This document shows positions 14,384-17,439 of a stretch of 17,439 bases of DNA, one piece after another (the stretch's first letter is position 1; the number at the start of each line of letters is the position of its first letter). This DNA comes from Actinomycetota bacterium (GTDB taxonomy: Bacteria; Actinomycetota; Humimicrobiia; Humimicrobiales; Humimicrobiaceae): NCBI GenBank assembly GCA_018399435.1, contig JAGYOJ010000008.1, positions 1-17,439 of the forward strand, read 5' to 3'. The notes under the pieces were generated by a model. That model had not been told where the DNA came from. It ran no database searches and worked only from the letters and a program-made list of their open reading frames with translations. Position numbers and translations under genes: made by a program.

Positions 14384-15383
14384 ATTAATTTTAGGAATTG
14401 AAACTTCTTGTGACGACACTGCTGCTGCAGTGGTAAGAGATGGAAAGGATATGCTGTCTAATATTGTTTCCTCCCAAAATGAAATACATAAAAAATATGG
14501 AGGCGTTGTCCCAGAAATTGCTTCAAGAAAACATATTGAAGTTATAAACATAGTAATAAAGGAAGCAATAAATAAAGCGGGTGTAAAAATTGGAGATATT
14601 GATGCAGTTAGCGTAACAAACAGGCCCGGCCTTATAGGCTCTCTTCTTGTAGGCTTGGGCGCTGCAAAAGCAATTAGTTATGCGCAGGGCATACCTTTGA
14701 TTACAGTAAATCATCTAAAAGCCCATATTTATTCAAATATACTCATAAATTCTAAAATTAAAGGAAATTTTTTAGGTTTGATAGTATCAGGAGGCCATAC
14801 AAGCCTGTATTTCATTGACAATAATTGGAAAATTTCAGAAATTGGCCATACGGTTGATGATGCGGCAGGAGAAGCTTTTGATAAAATTGCAAGGTACTTA
14901 AAGCTTGGATATCCTGGCGGCCCAATAATAGATAAGCTTTCTAAAAAAGGAGACCCAAGCTTTATTGATTTTCCAAGGCCAATGCTTGACAGCGGGGACC
15001 TTAATTTTTCTTTTAGTGGCCTTAAAACGGCTTTAATTTACAAGACTAAAAAAAACAAAGGCCTTTTAAAAAAAGAAAATCTTAATGATTTAGCGGCAAG
15101 CTTTCAGAAAGCAATAGTTGACGTGCTTATTGAAAAGACAATTAATGCCTGCAAACAGTATGGGTGCAGAGATATTTTAATTAGCGGGGGAGTGGCCGCT
15201 AATAGCAGGTTGAGAGAAGACTTTAAAGAAATTTGTAAAAAAGAAAATATTAAATTATATGCGCCTCCTCTTTGGTTGTGCATGGATAATGCTGTAATGG
15301 TAGCCTGCCTCGGATATTATGAGCTAGTCTCTGGGAATGTTTCTGATTTAAGCGCCGATGTTTATTCGAGGTCAGACTTGTAA
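14373..15383 (+). CDS. tsaD: tRNA threonylcarbamoyladenosine synthase subunit TsaD
   Basis: A 336-residue protein, the family's normal length. It is the catalytic subunit that transfers threonylcarbamoyl from its AMP ester to A37 of tRNA. The opening GIETSCDDTAAAVV (8-21), metal ligands His114 and His118 (NHLKAHIY), VSGGHT (138-143), AGEAFDK (165-171), SGGVAAN (271-277) and metal ligand Asp305 (MDNA) are all visible. I chose the ATG at 14373 because GGAGG (14363-14367) stands at ideal distance; an in-frame TTG at 14361 overlaps that site. Residues 83-85 (NRP) replace the common xGP before GL. The gene overlaps tsaB and ends 166 bases before groES. Confidence 0.95.
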   Translation: MAGKLILGIETSCDDTAAAVVRDGKDMLSNIVSSQNEIHKKYGGVVPEIASRKHIEVINIVIKEAINKAGVKIGDIDAVSVTNRPGLIGSLLVGLGAAKAISYAQGIPLITVNHLKAHIYSNILINSKIKGNFLGLIVSGGHTSLYFIDNNWKISEIGHTVDDAAGEAFDKIARYLKLGYPGGPIIDKLSKKGDPSFIDFPRPMLDSGDLNFSFSGLKTALIYKTKKNKGLLKKENLNDLAASFQKAIVDVLIEKTINACKQYGCRDILISGGVAANSRLREDFKEICKKENIKLYAPPLWLCMDNAVMVACLGYYELVSGNVSDLSADVYSRSDL

Positions 15384-15449
15384 ATACTCCATTTTAAAGT
15401 TGTAATTTATTGTAATCATACATTTAATGAAAAAATAATTATAATTCCC

Positions 15450-15478
15450 TTGATTTTTTTAGCCTATTATAATATTAT
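15450..15478 (+). promoter_or_regulatory. promoter of groES-groEL
   Basis: TTGATT at 15450-15455 and TATTAT at 15473-15478 are 17 bases apart, putting the start near 15485, inside the CIRCE operator as expected for HrcA repression. A perfect TATAAT at 15468-15473 overlaps but lacks a well-placed -35. The same TATAATATTAT arrangement occurs at the lacI promoter. Confidence 0.5.
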
Positions 15479-15481
15479 TTT

Positions 15482-15508
15482 TTAGCAGTCGGGTGCTAAG
15501 AGTGCTAA
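15482..15508 (+). promoter_or_regulatory. CIRCE operator (HrcA binding site)
   Basis: TTAGCAGTC (15482-15490), a nine-base spacer, then GAGTGCTAA (15500-15508) match the CIRCE consensus TTAGCACTC-N9-GAGTGCTAA at 17 of 18 arm positions. It lies 41 bases before the groES ATG, the usual place for HrcA-controlled heat-shock repression. The spacer GGGTGCTAA (15491-15499) itself repeats the right arm with one change. Confidence 0.95.
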
Positions 15509-15549
15509 TAATTTTAATTAATAGCTTAATTTTACAAAAGGAGGTAATT

Positions 15550-15840
15550 ATGAAATACAAACCACTTGGCGACAGGTTACTGATTGAAGTATCAAAGACT
15601 GAAGAAAAAACCAAAAGCGGTATAGTTTTGCCTGACTCAGCTAAAGAAAAGCCCCAGGAGGGAAAAGTAGCAGCTGTAGGCTCTGGTAGAACAGATAAAG
15701 ACGGCAAAAAAATACCCATGGAAGTAAAGGCAGGAGATAATGTCTTATACTCCAAATACTCAGGTACAGAGGTAAAAATAGATGATAAGGAGCACCTGAT
15801 AATAAAAGAATCCGATATTTTGGCAATAATTGAAAACTAA
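15550..15840 (+). CDS. groES: co-chaperonin GroES
   Basis: A 96-residue heptameric lid of the GroEL folding chamber. It has the family opening YKPLGDRLLIE (3-13), the mobile-loop region at about 17-33 (EEKTKSGIVLPDSAKEK) and the C-terminal segment with KYSGTEVKID and DILAIIE. The start is the ATG at 15550 behind AAAAGGAGGT; a longer in-frame reading from 15493 would run through the CIRCE region and is rejected. It is transcribed with groEL 11 bases downstream under the CIRCE operator. Confidence 0.97.
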   Translation: MKYKPLGDRLLIEVSKTEEKTKSGIVLPDSAKEKPQEGKVAAVGSGRTDKDGKKIPMEVKAGDNVLYSKYSGTEVKIDDKEHLIIKESDILAIIEN

Positions 15841-15851
15841 GGAGGCTAATT

Positions 15852-17439
15852 ATGGCAAAAGAGCTAAGGTATGATGAACAAGCAAGAAGAGCGCTAGAGC
15901 GTGGCGTTAACATAATCTCTGATGCAGTAAGGGTAACACTTGGCCCTAAGGGAAGAAATGTAGTGCTGGAGAAAAAATACGGGGCACCTACAATTACAAA
16001 TGACGGGGTTACCATTGCAAGGGAGATTGAAGTAGAAGACGTATTTGAAAACTCAGGGGTACAGCTCTTAAAAGAAGTAGCTACAAAGACAAATGATGTA
16101 GCAGGGGACGGCACCACCACAGCTACAATACTTGCCCAGGCTATGGTAAAAGAAGGGCTAAGAAATGTAGCAGCAGGCGCAAACCCGCTTCTACTAAAGC
16201 GTGGAATAGAGTCAGCGGTAGGCTCTGCAGTAGATGAGATACAGAACATGTCTGTAGAGATTGCAACTGATAAAAAAAGGATAGCAGAGGTTGCAGCCAT
16301 ATCTGCAGCAGACCAGGAGATAGGACAGACCATAGCAGATGCAATGGATAAAGTTGGAAAGGACGGAGTTATAACTGTTGAAGAGTCAAACAAGTTTGGA
16401 ATAGAGATTGAACTTGTAGAAGGCCTGCAGTTTGATAAAGGATACCTCTCCCCTTATATGGTAACAGATACAGAAAGGATGGAGGCAACCTTATCTGATC
16501 CCTATATCCTTATAGCTAACCAGAAGCTGGCTGCAGTAAATGATCTTGTTCCAGTGCTAGAAAAAGTTATGCAGTCGGGAAAGCCTCTCCTTATAATAGC
16601 AGAAGATATAGAAGGAGAAGCTCTGGCTACAATAGTTGTAAACAAGCTCCGTGGAACCCTTAACTGCGTGGCAGTAAAAGCCCCGGGTTTTGGCGATAGA
16701 AGAAAGGCAATGCTAGAAGATATAGCTATAGTTACAGGCGGCCAGGTAATATCTGAAGAGATAGGAATAAAAACAGAAAATGTAACTTTAGAGATGCTGG
16801 GCTCAGCAAGGCAGGTAAAAGTAGATAAGGAAAATACCACCATAGTAGAAGGTAAAGGAAGCCTAGATGATATAAAGGGAAGAGTAAAACAGATAAAAAC
16901 AGAAATTGAACAATCAGACTCAGACTTTGATAAAGAAAAGCTACAAGAGCGCCTTGCAAAGCTATCCGGAGGAGTTGCAGTAATAAGGGTAGGCGCAGCA
17001 ACAGAAGTAGAGCTAAAAGAGAAAAAGCACCGTATAGAAGATGCCCTCTCTGCTACCAAGGCAGCAGTTGAAGAAGGCATAGTTCCAGGCGGCGGAGTAG
17101 TTTTGGTAGACATAATACCAAAACTTGACCTCTCCAAGCTTAGCGGAGATATAAAGACTGGAGCAAAAATAGTAGTAAAGGCTCTAGAAGAGCCGCTAAG
17201 GCAGATTGCAAACAATGCAGGACTTGAAGGTTCTGTAGTGGTAGAGAAAGTAAAAGGCCTTCCAGCAGGTGAAGGGCTGGATGCACTTACAGGAGAATAT
17301 GTAAACATGATAGATAAAGGCATAATTGATCCTGCTAAGGTTACAAGAAGCGCGCTACAGAATGCATCATCAATTGCAGCGCTTCTGCTTACTACTGAAG
17401 TTATAGTGGCTGATAAGCCAGAAGAAAAAGATAATGCAC
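15852..17439 (+). CDS. groEL: chaperonin GroEL, cut by the right window edge
   Basis: The first 529 codons of a chaperonin normally about 540 residues long, so only a short C-terminal tail is missing. Readable hallmarks include VTLGPKGRNVVLEK (28-41), the nucleotide-binding AGDGTTTATILA (85-96, with the ATPase Asp87), VEGLQFDKGYLSPYM and the KAPGFGDRRKAMLED segment of the apical domain, and VPGGG followed by the EEPLRQIANNAG and GEYVNMIDKGIIDP regions of the equatorial domain. No frameshift is seen. The gene is richer in G and C than its neighbours and uses CGT arginine codons rarely seen in the sugar locus, as expected of a highly expressed gene. Whether the tail is the usual Gly-Met repeat is outside the window. 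Confidence 0.97.
   Translation, partial: MAKELRYDEQARRALERGVNIISDAVRVTLGPKGRNVVLEKKYGAPTITNDGVTIAREIEVEDVFENSGVQLLKEVATKTNDVAGDGTTTATILAQAMVKEGLRNVAAGANPLLLKRGIESAVGSAVDEIQNMSVEIATDKKRIAEVAAISAADQEIGQTIADAMDKVGKDGVITVEESNKFGIEIELVEGLQFDKGYLSPYMVTDTERMEATLSDPYILIANQKLAAVNDLVPVLEKVMQSGKPLLIIAEDIEGEALATIVVNKLRGTLNCVAVKAPGFGDRRKAMLEDIAIVTGGQVISEEIGIKTENVTLEMLGSARQVKVDKENTTIVEGKGSLDDIKGRVKQIKTEIEQSDSDFDKEKLQERLAKLSGGVAVIRVGAATEVELKEKKHRIEDALSATKAAVEEGIVPGGGVVLVDIIPKLDLSKLSGDIKTGAKIVVKALEEPLRQIANNAGLEGSVVVEKVKGLPAGEGLDALTGEYVNMIDKGIIDPAKVTRSALQNASSIAALLLTTEVIVADKPEEKDNA

Noticed and set aside
15641..17323. Long open frames on the minus strand opposite groES and groEL (up to 273 codons)
   Set aside because: They lie fully inside highly conserved groES-groEL, are Ser/Phe/Pro-rich shadows of the coding strand and have no ribosome sites or recognisable domains.
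1..17439. Search by eye for CRISPR repeats, tRNA genes, transposase genes, integrase sites and phage genes
   Set aside because: Nothing convincing was seen. All gaps are short and are accounted for by promoters, hairpins or plain AT-rich spacer.

Overview
This is an AT-rich bacterial chromosomal window with tightly packed operons and strong Shine-Dalgarno sites. Two unrelated blocks sit side by side: an accessory sugar-catabolism locus (about 1-11,760) and a conserved housekeeping block (about 12,420 to the right edge). The order tsaE-tsaB-tsaD-groES-groEL with a CIRCE operator resembles the arrangement known from Actinobacteria (tsaE-tsaB-rimI-tsaD-groES-groEL1), but the base composition is far too AT-rich for classical members. 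A low-GC actinobacterial lineage (the OPB41/Humimicrobiia kind) or another uncultured AT-rich phylum such as Atribacterota would fit. This placement is inference only.

Region 1 (1-1303): the probable last codons of an upstream gene, then a RuBisCO-like protein (RLP, form IV type) that keeps the KDDE metal/carbamate motif but has lost phosphate-contact residues of true RuBisCO. A small SAM methyltransferase runs convergently (1305-1844).

Region 2 (1898-7893): a LacI-family repressor under a TTGACA-17-TATTAT promoter carrying three CG-centred operator copies at an exact 14-bp period. A rhamnose-type ABC importer follows (dual ATPase, two permeases, lipoprotein binding protein). A long imperfect hairpin with a nearby orphan Shine-Dalgarno lies before the binding-protein gene, and a textbook terminator with a GCAA tetraloop lies after it.

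Region 3 (7916-11761): a rhamnose-mutarotase-like protein, an SDR dehydrogenase, a metallo-beta-lactamase-fold hydrolase (probable sugar lactonase), an enolase-superfamily sugar-acid dehydratase related to L-rhamnonate dehydratase, and a YhcH/EbgC-type anomerase-like protein. Together they read as uptake, anomer interconversion, oxidation to a lactone, hydrolysis to an aldonate, and dehydration to a 2-keto-3-deoxy acid. No kinase or aldolase is visible. The nearby RLP is a candidate for a later carbon-carbon step, but that link rests on proximity alone.

Region 4 (11,912-12,319, minus): an unrecognised small lipoprotein. Region 5 (12,424-17,439): a family 4 uracil-DNA glycosylase ending in a sliding-clamp-like QLGLF motif, then tsaE, tsaB and tsaD (t6A tRNA modification), then groES and groEL (cut by the right edge) behind a CIRCE element whose spacer repeats the right arm. 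No rRNA, tRNA, CRISPR array or transposon was seen, and no gene-free stretch exceeds 300 bases.
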